A stretch of 64,000 bases of DNA from Neisseria yangbaofengii (GCF_014898075.1 NZ_CP062976.1:496001-560000), one strand, 5' to 3'; numbered from the stretch's first letter, positions 17,694 to 26,567 are shown. The notes: generated from the letters alone by a model not told the origin. Translations and numbers: made by a program.

Positions 17694-18194
17694 ATGAACT
17701 TAAAGCAAGAATTTGAGCAATTAAAAGCCCAAAACCATTTTGAAGATGAAACCATTTTAATGAATTTCTTTGATAAATTACCGCCAGTTGGCGTGGACGA
17801 AATTTTAGCAAAATGGCAAGGCGGTGATTTTGATACTGGACACTGGGGAACGCCTGAACTGAAAAAACAAAAATGGTTTGGTAAATGGTTCCGTTCTCAA
17901 TTAGATGGCTCACCATTAGTTTGCTATAACGATGAAGGCAAATTATATGCCAATCAACTTATGAACGGGGAATGTTCATTGTGGATGATTGAATTTCGTG
18001 GCAAAGTGTCCGCTACGATGGTTTACGATGGCGCACCGATTTTTGACCATTTCCGCAAAGTGGACGATAACACATTGATGGGGGTGATGAATGGCAAATC
18101 GCCAGCAGGATTCCCCGCTGTGGCGGAAAACGGCAAGTATTATTATTTCTTCTTAGAACGCATTGCTGATTTCCCTGCTGAATTTGTTCGCTAA
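17694..18194 (+). CDS. GXWXG/DUF4334 domain protein
   Basis: A 166-residue soluble protein with the GXWXG domain (WQGGDFDTGHWG, about 40-52) followed by DUF4334 (LDGSPLVCYNDEGKLYAN, FRGKVSATMVYDGAPIFDHF). This pair is found in small proteins of unknown activity, often beside TetR regulators or oxidoreductases. No signal peptide. It diverges from the TetR gene and is probably its target. ATG 17694 gives a full domain start; the ribosome site is weak. Confidence 0.82.
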   Translation: MNLKQEFEQLKAQNHFEDETILMNFFDKLPPVGVDEILAKWQGGDFDTGHWGTPELKKQKWFGKWFRSQLDGSPLVCYNDEGKLYANQLMNGECSLWMIEFRGKVSATMVYDGAPIFDHFRKVDDNTLMGVMNGKSPAGFPAVAENGKYYYFFLERIADFPAEFVR

Positions 18195-18209
18195 ACTTAA
18201 AAGACAGCG

Positions 18210-18275
18210 ACAAGCGGTCGAATTTTGGGGATTTTTTGCAAAAATGCCGTCTGAAATTGGATTTTCAGACGGCAT
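18210..18275. terminator. Composite module C: USS followed by AT-DUS hairpin
   Basis: ACAAGCGGTCGAATTTTGGG (18210 on) followed by GATTTTTTGCAAAA is a near-ideal Actinobacillus-type USS with its two AT-rich tails. It runs directly into ATGCCGTCTGAA (18244) and TTCAGACGGCAT (18264-18275). Confidence 0.8.
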
Positions 18276-18312
18276 TTATCATTTCAAAAACTTTCAAAAA
18301 CCCACCCGTTCT

Positions 18313-19389
18313 TTACTTCAAATTCTCCCTAAAAAACGCGGCCAATTTATCAAACGGGATTTTGCTGGTGTTATCGTACAAATCCACGTGGTTGGCATTT
18401 GGGATAATCAGCAGTTCTTTGTTACTGCCGGTGAGTTTTTTAAACGCATCTTCGGAAAAATAGCGGGAATGGGCGTTTTCACCGTGGATCATCAATACGG
18501 GGGATTGGATTTCGTTGCTGTAGTTTAGTAGCGGCATATTGGCGAATGAATAAGCGTTGGTTGCTGTCCACGCGCCGTTTGAATTGATGCTGCGTGGGTG
18601 GAAACCGCGTGGGGTTTTGTAGTATTGCCAGTAATCTTGCACAAACTGCGGTTCATCGCCGTTTAGTTTTTCAGGCAGGCGGACGCTGCTTTCTGCGGGC
18701 GTGCCGTTTTGGGCGTCTTTGGTGCGTTGGTTGCCAATCTCTTGACGCATGGCGTAACGCTGTGCGGGCGTGGTGCTGTCGTTGTAGCCGTTTGCCATCA
18801 CACGTGCCATGTCGTACATGGTGCTGGCAACGGTGGCTTTGATGCGCGGGTCGGCAGCGGCGGCGTTGAGTGCCATGCCGCCCCAACCGCAAATGCCTAA
18901 AATGCCGATATTACCGCCGTCCACGCCGTCTAGATTGGCAAGAAAATCCACGGCAGCGGAAAAGTCTTCGGTGTTAATGTCAGGCGAAGCGACATTTCTC
19001 GGCAAGCCGCCGCTTTCGCCCGTGTAAGACGGGTCAAAGGCAAGGGTAACAAAGCCGCGTTCGGCTAAGGTTTGGGCATATAAGCCTGAAGATTGCTCTT
19101 TTACCGCACCGAACGGACCACTTACCGCAATCGCTGGCAGTTTGCCTTGGGCGTGTTTCGGCATATATAAATCGGCGACCAAGGTAATACCGTAGCGGTT
19201 GGTAAAATGCACTTTGCGGTGCGTAACTTTATCCGATTGAGCAAATACTTTGTCCCATTGTTGGGTGATGGTCAGCGTTTGGGCGGGGATTTTGATTTGA
19301 GTCATTGGACTTTCCTTTGCATATAAAGTGGAACTGAACGCCATCGCCATTGCAGCGACAAGCGTGTTTGTTATCAAGGTTTTCTTCAT
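18313..19389 (-). CDS. Exported alpha/beta hydrolase (dienelactone hydrolase-like)
   Basis: A 358-residue hydrolase with an N-terminal signal peptide (TLVAAMAMAFSSTLYA, cleavage about residue 24), so periplasmic or secreted. The nucleophile elbow reads GILGICGWGGMAL, with Cys in the nucleophile position as in dienelactone hydrolases; the late His is in IPNANHVDLYD. Substrate unknown; YcjY-like proteins resemble it. Last gene of a probable three-gene operon with the cyclophilin-like and acetyltransferase genes (18- and 9-bp gaps). ATG 19389 is followed by a clean signal peptide and preceded by AAAGGAAAGC. Confidence 0.85.
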   Translation of the reverse strand: MKKTLITNTLVAAMAMAFSSTLYAKESPMTQIKIPAQTLTITQQWDKVFAQSDKVTHRKVHFTNRYGITLVADLYMPKHAQGKLPAIAVSGPFGAVKEQSSGLYAQTLAERGFVTLAFDPSYTGESGGLPRNVASPDINTEDFSAAVDFLANLDGVDGGNIGILGICGWGGMALNAAAADPRIKATVASTMYDMARVMANGYNDSTTPAQRYAMRQEIGNQRTKDAQNGTPAESSVRLPEKLNGDEPQFVQDYWQYYKTPRGFHPRSINSNGAWTATNAYSFANMPLLNYSNEIQSPVLMIHGENAHSRYFSEDAFKKLTGSNKELLIIPNANHVDLYDNTSKIPFDKLAAFFRENLK

Positions 19390-19407
19390 TATTTTGCTTT
19401 CCTTTCT

Positions 19408-19839
19408 TTATTTAAGGCTAAAACCAACCGTTGCCATTCCTGTGCCTAAGGCGTTTTTGAGTTGCTCGGTGTGGGTAATTTTGCCGATACGGGTATAACG
19501 GTAAGGCGTGGAAAAACTTTCATAAAACACCACCAGCGTATCGCCCTGATACAGCAATATATCGCCTGCTTCAATCCGCCCGACCGCTTGATCGTTGCGT
19601 GGCAACGCGTGGGGCAGGGCAGCGTATTTTTCGTTGCGGTGTAAATCCGTCATTGTTAGCGTTAGCGGTAGGTATTTTTTAAATTCGGCGGTAGTTGGGT
19701 TGTCCTCTAATTTAGCGTCAAACTGTTGGTTGCCTATTTGAATGTGCATCATTGCTCCTTGTGCTGTTGTGGTTTGGGGTTGTGCTTGGGTGCAAGCGGC
19801 GAAGATTAAGCCAAATAGGGCGAGAGTGAGTTTTTTCAT
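19408..19839 (-). CDS. Cyclophilin-like lipoprotein
   Basis: A 143-residue protein with a lipoprotein signal (ALFGLIFAACTQA; lipobox FAAC, lipidated Cys about residue 16). The mature part MMHIQIGNQQFDAKLEDNPT, LPLTLTMTDLHRNEKYAAL, GDILLYQGDTLVVFYES and YTRIGKI matches the cyclophilin-like fold family (Cyclophil_like type) often encoded with flavin reductases or hydrolases. No prolyl-isomerase activity should be assumed. It sits between the acetyltransferase and hydrolase genes, co-oriented with very short gaps. Confidence 0.82.
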   Translation of the reverse strand: MKKLTLALFGLIFAACTQAQPQTTTAQGAMMHIQIGNQQFDAKLEDNPTTAEFKKYLPLTLTMTDLHRNEKYAALPHALPRNDQAVGRIEAGDILLYQGDTLVVFYESFSTPYRYTRIGKITHTEQLKNALGTGMATVGFSLK

Positions 19840-19848
19840 TGTGCTGCC

Positions 19849-20406
19849 TTACAGTTGTTTGACAATTTTTGCCGGTACGCCGGCGACTACGCAGTTTGGC
19901 GGTACGTCTTTATTCACCACCGCGCCCGCCGCCACTATCGCATTTTCGCCCACGGTAACGCCCGGTAAAACTGTCGCATTTGCGCCGATCCACGCATTGC
20001 GTTTAATGTGAACAGGGGCAAGTAACACACCGTGGCGTTCGGCGGGATCTAGCGGGTGATTAACGCTGATGATGTTGGCGCGGGGAGCGATCTGCACGCC
20101 GTCTTCAATCACAATGCCGCCCAAATCGGTAAACATCACGCCTACATTGATAAATATATTTTTGCCAAGTGAAATATGGCGACCAAAATCGCTGTAAAGC
20201 GGTGTATTAAACACCACGCTTTCATCTACGTTTTCACCGATAATTTCGCCCAGCAAGGCACGGCGTGCATCGGGTTCGTGATAATTCTGATTTAAGCGGG
20301 CAAGCCGTTCGCTGTTTTCTGCCACGATGTGATGAATTTCATCAAAAAGCGGGCTGTTGCGTGGGATAAATCCTTGTTGCGCTGGTTGGGATAATGCGTA
20401 TTTCAT
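19849..20406 (-). CDS. Maltose/galactoside O-acetyltransferase family (hexapeptide repeat)
   Basis: A 185-residue left-handed beta-helix acetyltransferase like Maa/LacA. The N-terminal mac helix region ([16 protein letters not shown]) precedes hexapeptide repeats ([64 protein letters not shown]). The catalytic His is probably in [12 protein letters not shown]. It transfers acetyl from acetyl-CoA to a sugar hydroxyl; the acceptor is not known. I start at MKYALSQ (20406), with AGGAAAACG upstream, dropping 34 AT-rich codons of a longer frame. First gene of the operon running to 18313. Confidence 0.85.
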   Translation of the reverse strand: MKYALSQPAQQGFIPRNSPLFDEIHHIVAENSERLARLNQNYHEPDARRALLGEIIGENVDESVVFNTPLYSDFGRHISLGKNIFINVGVMFTDLGGIVIEDGVQIAPRANIISVNHPLDPAERHGVLLAPVHIKRNAWIGANATVLPGVTVGENAIVAAGAVVNKDVPPNCVVAGVPAKIVKQL

Positions 20407-20713
20407 TAGTTTCGTTTTCCTAAATAACAAAATTGACCAGCGATCTACTTTGATCAATTTTTTGCAAATTTCTGATATAACACCCATTATAAAAAACGCC
20501 AGATACAATGATAATACATAAAATTTGCATAAGATTTATTTGCTCAGGTTCTAAATCAATGTTTAAATTTTAATCTAGAAAATTCGCTATAAATTGTCTA
20601 GAATATGACTAAATACGGTTAAATTTATACAATCATTTTCTTTATATCTTTATAGAACAATGAGTTAGGTTGTCTAGAATCAGGAATTTAGACGAAATGT
20701 AGATAGGATTTAT
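20407..20713. other. AT-rich divergent gap with TTGTCTAG motifs
   Basis: No gene. TTGTCTAG occurs at 20594-20601 and 20670-20677, with TTAGACGAA at 20688, ahead of the AlbA_2 gene. The same heptamer recurs downstream of that gene. Confidence 0.45.
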
Positions 20714-22342
20714 ATGAATGCCAATATAAAACTGAAGCAATTGTTATCTGCGACTGAAAACGAGATTATTGAGTTTAAAGAAGCCAAAACACAATTCGAT
20801 AAACGTAAATTGGGAAAGTATTTTTCAGCGTTAAGTAATGAAGCCAATTTGCAAGGCTTGCCAAATGCGTGGTTGGTGTTTGGGGTAAATGACCACAAAC
20901 AGATTGTCGGTACACAATGTTATTCAACACAATTAGATATCAATGAAATTAAAAAGGAAATTACCGACAAAACAGGTGTTGGATTTATTGAAATTCATCA
21001 GGTAATTCATCCTAATGGAAGAGTGTTATTATTAGAAATTCCAGCAGCACCGCAGGGGATGCCTGTAGCCTATGATGGGCATTTTTACGGGCGGAGTGGC
21101 GAATCTTTAGGGGCGTTGGCATTGTCTGAATTGGAACGAATTCGCCATCAGACCCAGATGGATTGGAGTATCGGTATTGTTCCTGAAGCGACTTTTGATG
21201 ATTTAGATCCACAAGCGATTTTGGTTGCTCGGCAAAAATTTAGTCTGAAAAATCCCAAGCTGGCACAAGAGTTACAACATTGGGATGACATTACCTTTTT
21301 AAACAAAGCTAAAATTACCATCAACAATAAAATTACTCGCACCGCACTATTATTGTTGGGTAAAAGCGAATCGGCATATTTACTTAACCCAGCAAGCAGT
21401 CAGATTACCTGGATTTTAAAAGATCGAAATGGCATTGAAAAAGATTATCAACATTTTGAATGTCCGCTGTTGCTAAATGTGGACAAGGTTTTCGCTAAAA
21501 TTCGCCGAATTACTTACCGATATATTCGAGAAGATAATCTTTTTCCTGAAGAGGTGGAACAATACGCTACCTATATTATTCGTGAAGCCTTACATAATGC
21601 TATCGCCCATCAAGATTACACACTTGGCGGAAAAATTAGTTTGATTGAATTTGAAGATGATCGCTTAGTTTTTTGTAATGCAGGGCATTTTATTCCTGAA
21701 AGCGTTGAAAATGTGATTCAGTCGGATGCCCCTGAAATCCGTTATCGTAATCGCTTTCTTGCCGATGCAATGGTTAATTTAAATATGATAGACACCATTG
21801 GCAGTGGTATTAGAAAGATGTTTTTATTACAAAAAGAACGTTTTTTCCCTTTACCTGAATATGATCTGAGTCATAACCGTGTGCAAGTTACCATTATCGG
21901 TAGAGTATTAGACATTAACTATGCCCGTCAATTGGCTCAAATGCCTGATTTAACCCTTGAACAAATTATGCTACTAGATAGGGTGCAAAAAAAGAAAACG
22001 CTTACTAATGAACAGGCAAAATACTTAAAGCAGCATAGATTGATTGAAGGCAGAAAACCGAATTATTATTTATCTAAAATGGTTGCACAATCAACTGGAG
22101 AAACTGGGCAATACATCCGCAATAGGGCTTTTCACGATCAATTCTATAAACAGAAAATTCTCAATTACCTTGAACAGTTTGGTTCGGCAAAGCGAGAACA
22201 AATCAATGAGTTGCTTGTGCCACATTTGCCTGATGTGCTGGATGCACAGCAAAAATACAATAAAGTCAAAAACTTATTACAGGCTTTAAAGGCGGATGGG
22301 ACAATTCGTGTTCACCAACGTCTATGGTACTTGTCTAAATAG
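20714..22342 (+). CDS. AlbA_2-domain ATP-binding protein (putative regulator)
   Basis: A 542-residue cytosolic protein. An N-terminal AlbA_2/divergent AAA-4 domain (about 1-140: TENEIIEFKEAKTQFDKRKL, AWLVFGVND, HFYGRSGESLGAL) is followed by a GHKL-like ATPase region (about 285-390: REALHNAIAHQDYTLGG, IDTIGSGIRKMF) and a C-terminal winged-helix-like tail. Related proteins are annotated as RecG-like or Schlafen-AlbA transcription factors; some act in phage defence, but that is not shown here. ATG 20714 follows AGGATTTAT. Repeated TTGTCTA/TAGACAA motifs flank it on both sides, suggesting DNA binding and autoregulation. AT-rich relative to the chromosome. Confidence 0.8.
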   Translation: MNANIKLKQLLSATENEIIEFKEAKTQFDKRKLGKYFSALSNEANLQGLPNAWLVFGVNDHKQIVGTQCYSTQLDINEIKKEITDKTGVGFIEIHQVIHPNGRVLLLEIPAAPQGMPVAYDGHFYGRSGESLGALALSELERIRHQTQMDWSIGIVPEATFDDLDPQAILVARQKFSLKNPKLAQELQHWDDITFLNKAKITINNKITRTALLLLGKSESAYLLNPASSQITWILKDRNGIEKDYQHFECPLLLNVDKVFAKIRRITYRYIREDNLFPEEVEQYATYIIREALHNAIAHQDYTLGGKISLIEFEDDRLVFCNAGHFIPESVENVIQSDAPEIRYRNRFLADAMVNLNMIDTIGSGIRKMFLLQKERFFPLPEYDLSHNRVQVTIIGRVLDINYARQLAQMPDLTLEQIMLLDRVQKKKTLTNEQAKYLKQHRLIEGRKPNYYLSKMVAQSTGETGQYIRNRAFHDQFYKQKILNYLEQFGSAKREQINELLVPHLPDVLDAQQKYNKVKNLLQALKADGTIRVHQRLWYLSK

Positions 22343-22347
22343 ACAAG
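22330..22347. promoter_or_regulatory. CTTGTCTA-AA-TAGACAAG palindrome
   Basis: Perfect 8-bp arms with a 2-bp centre, overlapping the AlbA_2 stop codon. Half-sites follow at 22361 (TTAGACAA), 22419 (TTGTCTAA) and 22458 (TTAGACAA), the last ending eight bases before the lysR start. Confidence 0.55.
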
Positions 22348-22472
22348 ATAAAAGAAAAAATTAGACAAAATCAACCCCAAAATTTTACAAAAACATAGAT
22401 AAAACAATTGGTTATGATTTGTCTAAATTTGATATAGAGAAAACAGACTATCCTAAATTAGACAAAATTACA

Positions 22473-23351
22473 ATGCCAACTAACTACAACGACCTTTACG
22501 CCTTTCTTGCCGTGGCAAAATCAGGCAGTTTTACTCAAGCGGCGAATGGGCTGGGGATTTCGCAATCGGCACTCAGTCGCACGGTGAAATTGTTGGAACA
22601 ACGGCTCGGCGTGCAACTGTTTCACCGCACCACTCGCAGTCTGTCGCTGACTCATTCAGGCGAACAGCTGTTTGCCGTTGCCGAGCAAAGTTTTGAGCGA
22701 TTGGATCGGCAACTGACGATGCTTGGGCATTTGAGCGATACGCCGTCTGGCTTGGTGCGGATTACCGCCAGTCAATACGCCATTGATAAGGTGTTGTTGC
22801 CGAAACTGGCAGGCTTTAAAACCGATTATCCGCAAATCCAGCTTGAGCTGATCAGCGATACGGCACTCACCAACATCATCAGCGAACGCTTTGATGCGGG
22901 CGTGCGTTTTGGCGATGTGGTGGCGGAAGGAATGATTGCGGTGCGGATCGGCGATGATGAGAAAATGGCGGTGGTCGGCTCACCTGATTATTTCCACGCC
23001 TACGGTTTCCCCAAAACGCCTGACGATTTACGCCACCATCAATGTATCGGCTACCGTTACGCCAGCGGAGCGATGTATGACTGGGATTTGGTGCAAGACG
23101 GCAAACCGATTCAAATTAAAACGCAGGGGCAATGGACGTTTTCCAACGATTATTCCATTCGGGATGCGGCAAAGCGTGGGCTGGGTTTGGGCTATGTGCC
23201 ACAAGATATGGTGGAAGGCGAACTGGCTCGGGGCGAGCTTATTCAGGTGTTGCAACCCTTTAGCCATACGTTCACTGGCTTTCACCTGTATTACCCACAC
23301 CGCAATGTGTCTTATGCCTTAAGGTGCGTGATTGATTATTTGAAGGTGTAG
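22473..23351 (+). CDS. LysR-family transcriptional regulator
   Basis: A 292-residue LysR protein: helix-turn-helix (LYAFLAVAKSGSFTQAANGL, SQSALSRTVKLLEQRLGVQL) then effector-binding domain (FDAGVRFGDVVAEGMIAVRI, GYVPQDMVEGELARGELIQV). I start at MPTNYN (22473) because the upstream frame begins with TTG and reads through the TTGTCTA motif cluster. Its last 192 bp are repeated exactly at 14635-14826. By protein type it resembles the LysR at 24720. Convergent with the SnoaL gene. Confidence 0.88.
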   Translation: MPTNYNDLYAFLAVAKSGSFTQAANGLGISQSALSRTVKLLEQRLGVQLFHRTTRSLSLTHSGEQLFAVAEQSFERLDRQLTMLGHLSDTPSGLVRITASQYAIDKVLLPKLAGFKTDYPQIQLELISDTALTNIISERFDAGVRFGDVVAEGMIAVRIGDDEKMAVVGSPDYFHAYGFPKTPDDLRHHQCIGYRYASGAMYDWDLVQDGKPIQIKTQGQWTFSNDYSIRDAAKRGLGLGYVPQDMVEGELARGELIQVLQPFSHTFTGFHLYYPHRNVSYALRCVIDYLKV

Positions 23352-23361
23352 CTGGTGTAAA

Positions 23362-23400
23362 ATGCCGTCTGAAAATGTACGCTTGTCTTTCAGACGGCAT
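23362..23400. terminator. AT-DUS hairpin, module D
   Basis: ATGCCGTCTGAA (23362) and TTCAGACGGCAT (23389) between convergent genes, followed by a truncated ACCGCCCGCTCTTTTA tail without a USS core. Confidence 0.75.
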
Positions 23401-23437
23401 TTGTCAGCAAAAAACTCTAAAAAAACCGCCCGCTCTT

Positions 23438-23875
23438 TTACATTTCCGCCTGTTCGCTCACCATAAAATGAGCAATGCGGCGGCTGATTAGCCAGTTGCC
23501 GTTGTGTTTTTGATAGCTGTCTTGATAACGCACGCTGTGGGTATGCACGATATTTTGGCCGTCTTTGCTTTCTACCAGTTTGACTAAGCAATAGTTAATG
23601 GCGTCGGCACGGTTTTCAGCGGTAAAGGTAACGGTATGCTGTCCGTTGAGATGGTAAACCGTGTGGAAATTTGCCAAAAAATTGCTAAAAACCCGCTCGA
23701 TTTCGGCTCGTCCTGTCATATCGGCGAACAGTTCGCCGCCGATATAGGTGGTTACGCGGGCGTCTTCGGTGAATAAGGGCATTTGTTCGGCGACTTTTTT
23801 CTCGTCTGCGAGATTGGAAAAAGTGTCCACCAAATCTTTTAATGCCAAACGATCTTGAATGTGTTGAAGGTTCAT
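23438..23875 (-). CDS. SnoaL-like / NTF2-fold protein
   Basis: A 145-residue cystatin-like alpha+beta barrel protein of the SnoaL_4 group: MNLQHIQDRLALKDLVDTFS, FTEDARVTTYIGGEL, NGQHTVTFTAENRADAINY and HNGNWLISRRIAHF. Members are polyketide cyclases, dehydratases or ligand-binding proteins; no catalytic claim is made. AAGGAGTAAAA precedes ATG 23875. Co-oriented with the NAD(P)-binding gene at 24026 and divergent, together with it, from the LysR at 24720. Confidence 0.82.
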   Translation of the reverse strand: MNLQHIQDRLALKDLVDTFSNLADEKKVAEQMPLFTEDARVTTYIGGELFADMTGRAEIERVFSNFLANFHTVYHLNGQHTVTFTAENRADAINYCLVKLVESKDGQNIVHTHSVRYQDSYQKHNGNWLISRRIAHFMVSEQAEM

Positions 23876-24025
23876 TTTTACTCCTTAATAGATAGTTTGA
23901 TGTGATTGTGTTGGCAAAATCTTTACTTCAGATGGACGGGAAATACTACCCGAAGTAAATGATTTTGCGTTGATGCAAGCGGTTTTTTTGTTTAAACCTG
24001 CAAAATGTCGTCTGAAAGTCGGGGG

Positions 24026-24607
24026 CTACACTTTGCCAATTCCCAAACTTTGTCCGCTATAACGCTCTGGATCGGCGATAATTTTGCTGATTAAATCGGC
24101 AATACTGCGTTTGGAGACTTGCGAACCTTGAAACGGCTCGCCTTTTTGTGTCAGTTGGTAATCAATTTCAGGGCTGTTGGTAAACCACGCCGGGCGGATC
24201 AGAGTGTACGCCAAACCGCTGTTTTCCACGATGGCAGCCGAGCGTTTATAGGGCTGCAAAATCACCCCGTGATCTTCGCCTGTTTCGTTGTAAATGCCCA
24301 TTGAACTGATCCAAATCAAGCGTTTTACACCGCTTTTTTCCATCGCTTTGACGACATTGTCCGCCATTGGCTCAAGGTTGCCGGCAAGGTTGGCATAGAC
24401 CAAATCTTGTCCTGCCATTGCCGAACATAATGCGTCAAAATCCAATACATCGCCTTTGACAATCCGCACATTCGGGGCGGCAAATTCTGCCAAAGGTTCG
24501 CTACGACGGGCAAATAAGGTGAGATGAATATCTGGTTTGGCAAGTAATACAGGGATCACTTGACGAGCCAAACCGCCCGTTGCTCCTAAAATTAAGATGT
24601 TTTTCAT
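24026..24607 (-). CDS. NAD(P)H-binding atypical SDR (NmrA/YwnB-like)
   Basis: A 193-residue Rossmann-fold protein. GATGGLARQVIPVLL at residues 8-22 binds the dinucleotide; VKGDVLDFDALCSAM, VKRLIWISSMGIYNE, YTLIRPAWFTN and QVSKRSIADLISKII are typical of NmrA-like NAD(P)-binding family proteins. Probably a reductase or redox sensor; substrate unknown. AAAGGAAAACGA precedes ATG 24607. The 112-bp gap to the divergent LysR (24720) is a likely regulated promoter. Confidence 0.85.
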   Translation of the reverse strand: MKNILILGATGGLARQVIPVLLAKPDIHLTLFARRSEPLAEFAAPNVRIVKGDVLDFDALCSAMAGQDLVYANLAGNLEPMADNVVKAMEKSGVKRLIWISSMGIYNETGEDHGVILQPYKRSAAIVENSGLAYTLIRPAWFTNSPEIDYQLTQKGEPFQGSQVSKRSIADLISKIIADPERYSGQSLGIGKV

Positions 24608-24719
24608 TCGTTTTCCTTTGTTGTTTGACGATGGGGTTATTCTAAACTAAGTGATTTCATTTGATTAGTAGGGTAAAATTGCATAGGTTTATGAATAAAA
24701 TTCATCAATGGAAATAGCG

Positions 24720-25613
24720 ATGTCTGAAAATTTAAACGATTTACGCACTTTTTTATTGGTCGCCGAAACAGGCAGTTTTACCAAAGCGGCGGCACAGCTT
24801 GGTGTATCGCAATCGGCGTTAAGCCACGCCGTTCGTGGCTTGGAAACACGGCTGGGGGTGAAGTTGCTCAACCGCACCACCCGCAATGTGTCCACGACGG
24901 CAGCTGGCGAGCAGTTGCAACAGCGGTTACGCCCACTGTTTGACGATATTGACGAACAGCTCAACGCCCTTGGCACTTTTCGCAACAGCCTAAGCGGAAC
25001 ATTGCGGATCAACAGCACAGAACACGCCTTAAGCACGGTGTTATGGCAGAAATTTCAACAGTTTATGCACCGCTACCCCGATATACAGCTTGAGCTGACC
25101 TGCGAAACCCGCTTTACCAACATTGTGGCGGAACGTTTTGATGCGGGTATTCGGCTGGGCGATGATGTGGAAAAAGATATGATTGCGGTGCGAGTGTCGG
25201 ACGATTTGCGAATGTGCGTGGCGGCAAGTCCTGCTTATCTGGCAAGGCACGGCACGCCAAAAACACCGTTTGAGCTGACCGAACACCAATGCGGTGCAAT
25301 GCGACTGATGACGCTCGGTAACTTGCTGGTGTGGGAATTTGCCGATCCGCTGAATAAAGGCAAGGTGGTTAAGGTGCAACCGCAAGGACAATTTATCGCC
25401 AATCAAACCAATCTGTTGGTGCAATTTGACTTAGCCGATTTGGGGCTGATTTGGATACCCACCGACAGCATTCAGGCACAATTAGCGGACGGGCGTTTGC
25501 TAACTGTGCTGGACGATTGGGCGATGGTTTATCAAGGCTACCATCTCTATTACCCTTCCCGCCGTGCCGACTCGCCGATATTTCAAGCCTTGGTCAAATC
25601 GTTGAAAGTGTAA
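24720..25613 (+). CDS. LysR-family transcriptional regulator
   Basis: A 297-residue LysR protein: helix-turn-helix (TFLLVAETGSFTKAAAQLG, SQSALSHAVRGLETRLGVKL) and effector domain (FDAGIRLGDDVEKDMIAVRV, DLADLGLIWIPTDSIQAQL). I choose MSENLN at 24720 because GGAAATAGCG precedes it; MEIAM, four codons earlier, would lack a ribosome site. Likely regulates the divergent NmrA-like gene. The final A of the stop codon is the first base of a degenerate USS (ACAAGCGGG, 25613). Confidence 0.88.
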   Translation: MSENLNDLRTFLLVAETGSFTKAAAQLGVSQSALSHAVRGLETRLGVKLLNRTTRNVSTTAAGEQLQQRLRPLFDDIDEQLNALGTFRNSLSGTLRINSTEHALSTVLWQKFQQFMHRYPDIQLELTCETRFTNIVAERFDAGIRLGDDVEKDMIAVRVSDDLRMCVAASPAYLARHGTPKTPFELTEHQCGAMRLMTLGNLLVWEFADPLNKGKVVKVQPQGQFIANQTNLLVQFDLADLGLIWIPTDSIQAQLADGRLLTVLDDWAMVYQGYHLYYPSRRADSPIFQALVKSLKV

Positions 25614-25679
25614 CAAGCGGGTGGGTTTTGGGGGATTTTTTGCAAAAATGCCGTCTGAAAATTCCCTTTCAGACGGTAT
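25613..25679. terminator. Composite module E: degenerate USS plus AT-DUS hairpin
   Basis: ACAAGCGGG (25613-25621) with GATTTTTTGCAAAA behind it, then ATGCCGTCTGAA (25648) and TTCAGACGGTAT (25668-25679). Same layout as module C, with one base lost in each signal. Confidence 0.7.
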
Positions 25680-25722
25680 TTATCATTTAAAAAACTTTCA
25701 AAAAATTAAGCGGGGTTTTTAG

Positions 25723-26469
25723 TTAAAACTCTTGCTTAGTTGGGCGGATAGTAATCTCGTTAATCGCTACATCTGCTGGTTGTTCAAGGGCGTAGATGAC
25801 GGCACGGGCGATGCTGTCGGGGGTGATTTCGTTTTGTTGGTAGAACTGTTCCATTGCTTCACGGGCTTGACCGTGTTGAATGCTTTGGGTCAGTTCGGTT
25901 TGGATTGCCCCTGGGTAGAGCGTGGTAACGCGAATGTTGTCGCCCGCCACTTCTTCCCGCAAGCCTTCGGCAATGGTTTTCACGGCAAATTTTGTCGCTG
26001 AATAAACCGTGCCGACCCCGCTGGCGACTTTTAATCCCGCAACAGACGATAAGTTGATAATGTGTCCGCTTTGCTGGGCTTTCATCGTTGGCAATACGGA
26101 CGCAATGCCGTAAAGCACGCCTTTGATGTTGACATCAATCAATTTGTCCCATTCATCCACTCGGCAATCACTCATCGGTGCCATTGGCATAATGCCTGCG
26201 TTGTTAATCAGCACGTCAATGCGTCCGAAGGTGGTAAGGGCTTGTTGGGCTAAATGTTCCATTTCGCAGTGGCGACTGACATCGGTGGCGACCGCAATGG
26301 CTTGTCCGCCGTTAGCTTGAATATCGGCAACTAAGGTTTCAAGGCGATCTAAACGGCGGGCGGCTAATACCAATTTTGCCCCTTTCGGTGCAAGATGGCG
26401 AGCCATTGCTTCGCCTAGCCCACTGGACGCGCCAGTAATGATGATAACCTTATCTTGAATGTGGTTCAT
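25723..26469 (-). CDS. SDR family oxidoreductase (YdfG-like)
   Basis: A 248-residue classical short-chain dehydrogenase. Cofactor motif IITGASSGLGEAMA (about 10-23), NNAGIMP (about 88), catalytic INLSSVAG Ser and YSATKFAVK Tyr/Lys. It reduces or oxidises a hydroxy/keto group with NAD(P)H; the C-terminus TIRPTKQEF resembles serine 3-dehydrogenase/YdfG-like enzymes, but substrate is uncertain. AGAAGGATAAACA precedes ATG 26469. Separated from the upstream KefF-like gene by a USS-bearing gap of 98 bp. Confidence 0.87.
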   Translation of the reverse strand: MNHIQDKVIIITGASSGLGEAMARHLAPKGAKLVLAARRLDRLETLVADIQANGGQAIAVATDVSRHCEMEHLAQQALTTFGRIDVLINNAGIMPMAPMSDCRVDEWDKLIDVNIKGVLYGIASVLPTMKAQQSGHIINLSSVAGLKVASGVGTVYSATKFAVKTIAEGLREEVAGDNIRVTTLYPGAIQTELTQSIQHGQAREAMEQFYQQNEITPDSIARAVIYALEQPADVAINEITIRPTKQEF

Positions 26470-26489
26470 TGTTTATCCTTCTTATCAAA

Positions 26490-26550
26490 ACTCTTAAAAA
26501 ACCGCCCGCTCTTTTTGTGCAAGCGGTCTAAAATCGGCAATTTTCTGCAA
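26490..26550. other. Pasteurellaceae-type USS module F, no DUS
   Basis: ACCGCCCGCTCTTTTTGTGC, then AAGCGGTCTAAAATCGGC, then AATTTTCTGCAA. The USS core is GCAAGCGGT (26519-26527). No DUS accompanies it, unlike the neighbouring modules. Confidence 0.65.
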
Positions 26551-26567
26551 CGTCGTTTTCAACGACC

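Noticed and set aside
20407-20508. 34-residue N-terminal extension of the acetyltransferase
   Set aside because: The extension is AT-rich with no family match; a ribosome site precedes MKYALSQ.
22419-22472. TTG start for the LysR at 22473
   Set aside because: The added residues are encoded by the TTGTCTA operator-like cluster and precede the normal LysR N-terminus.
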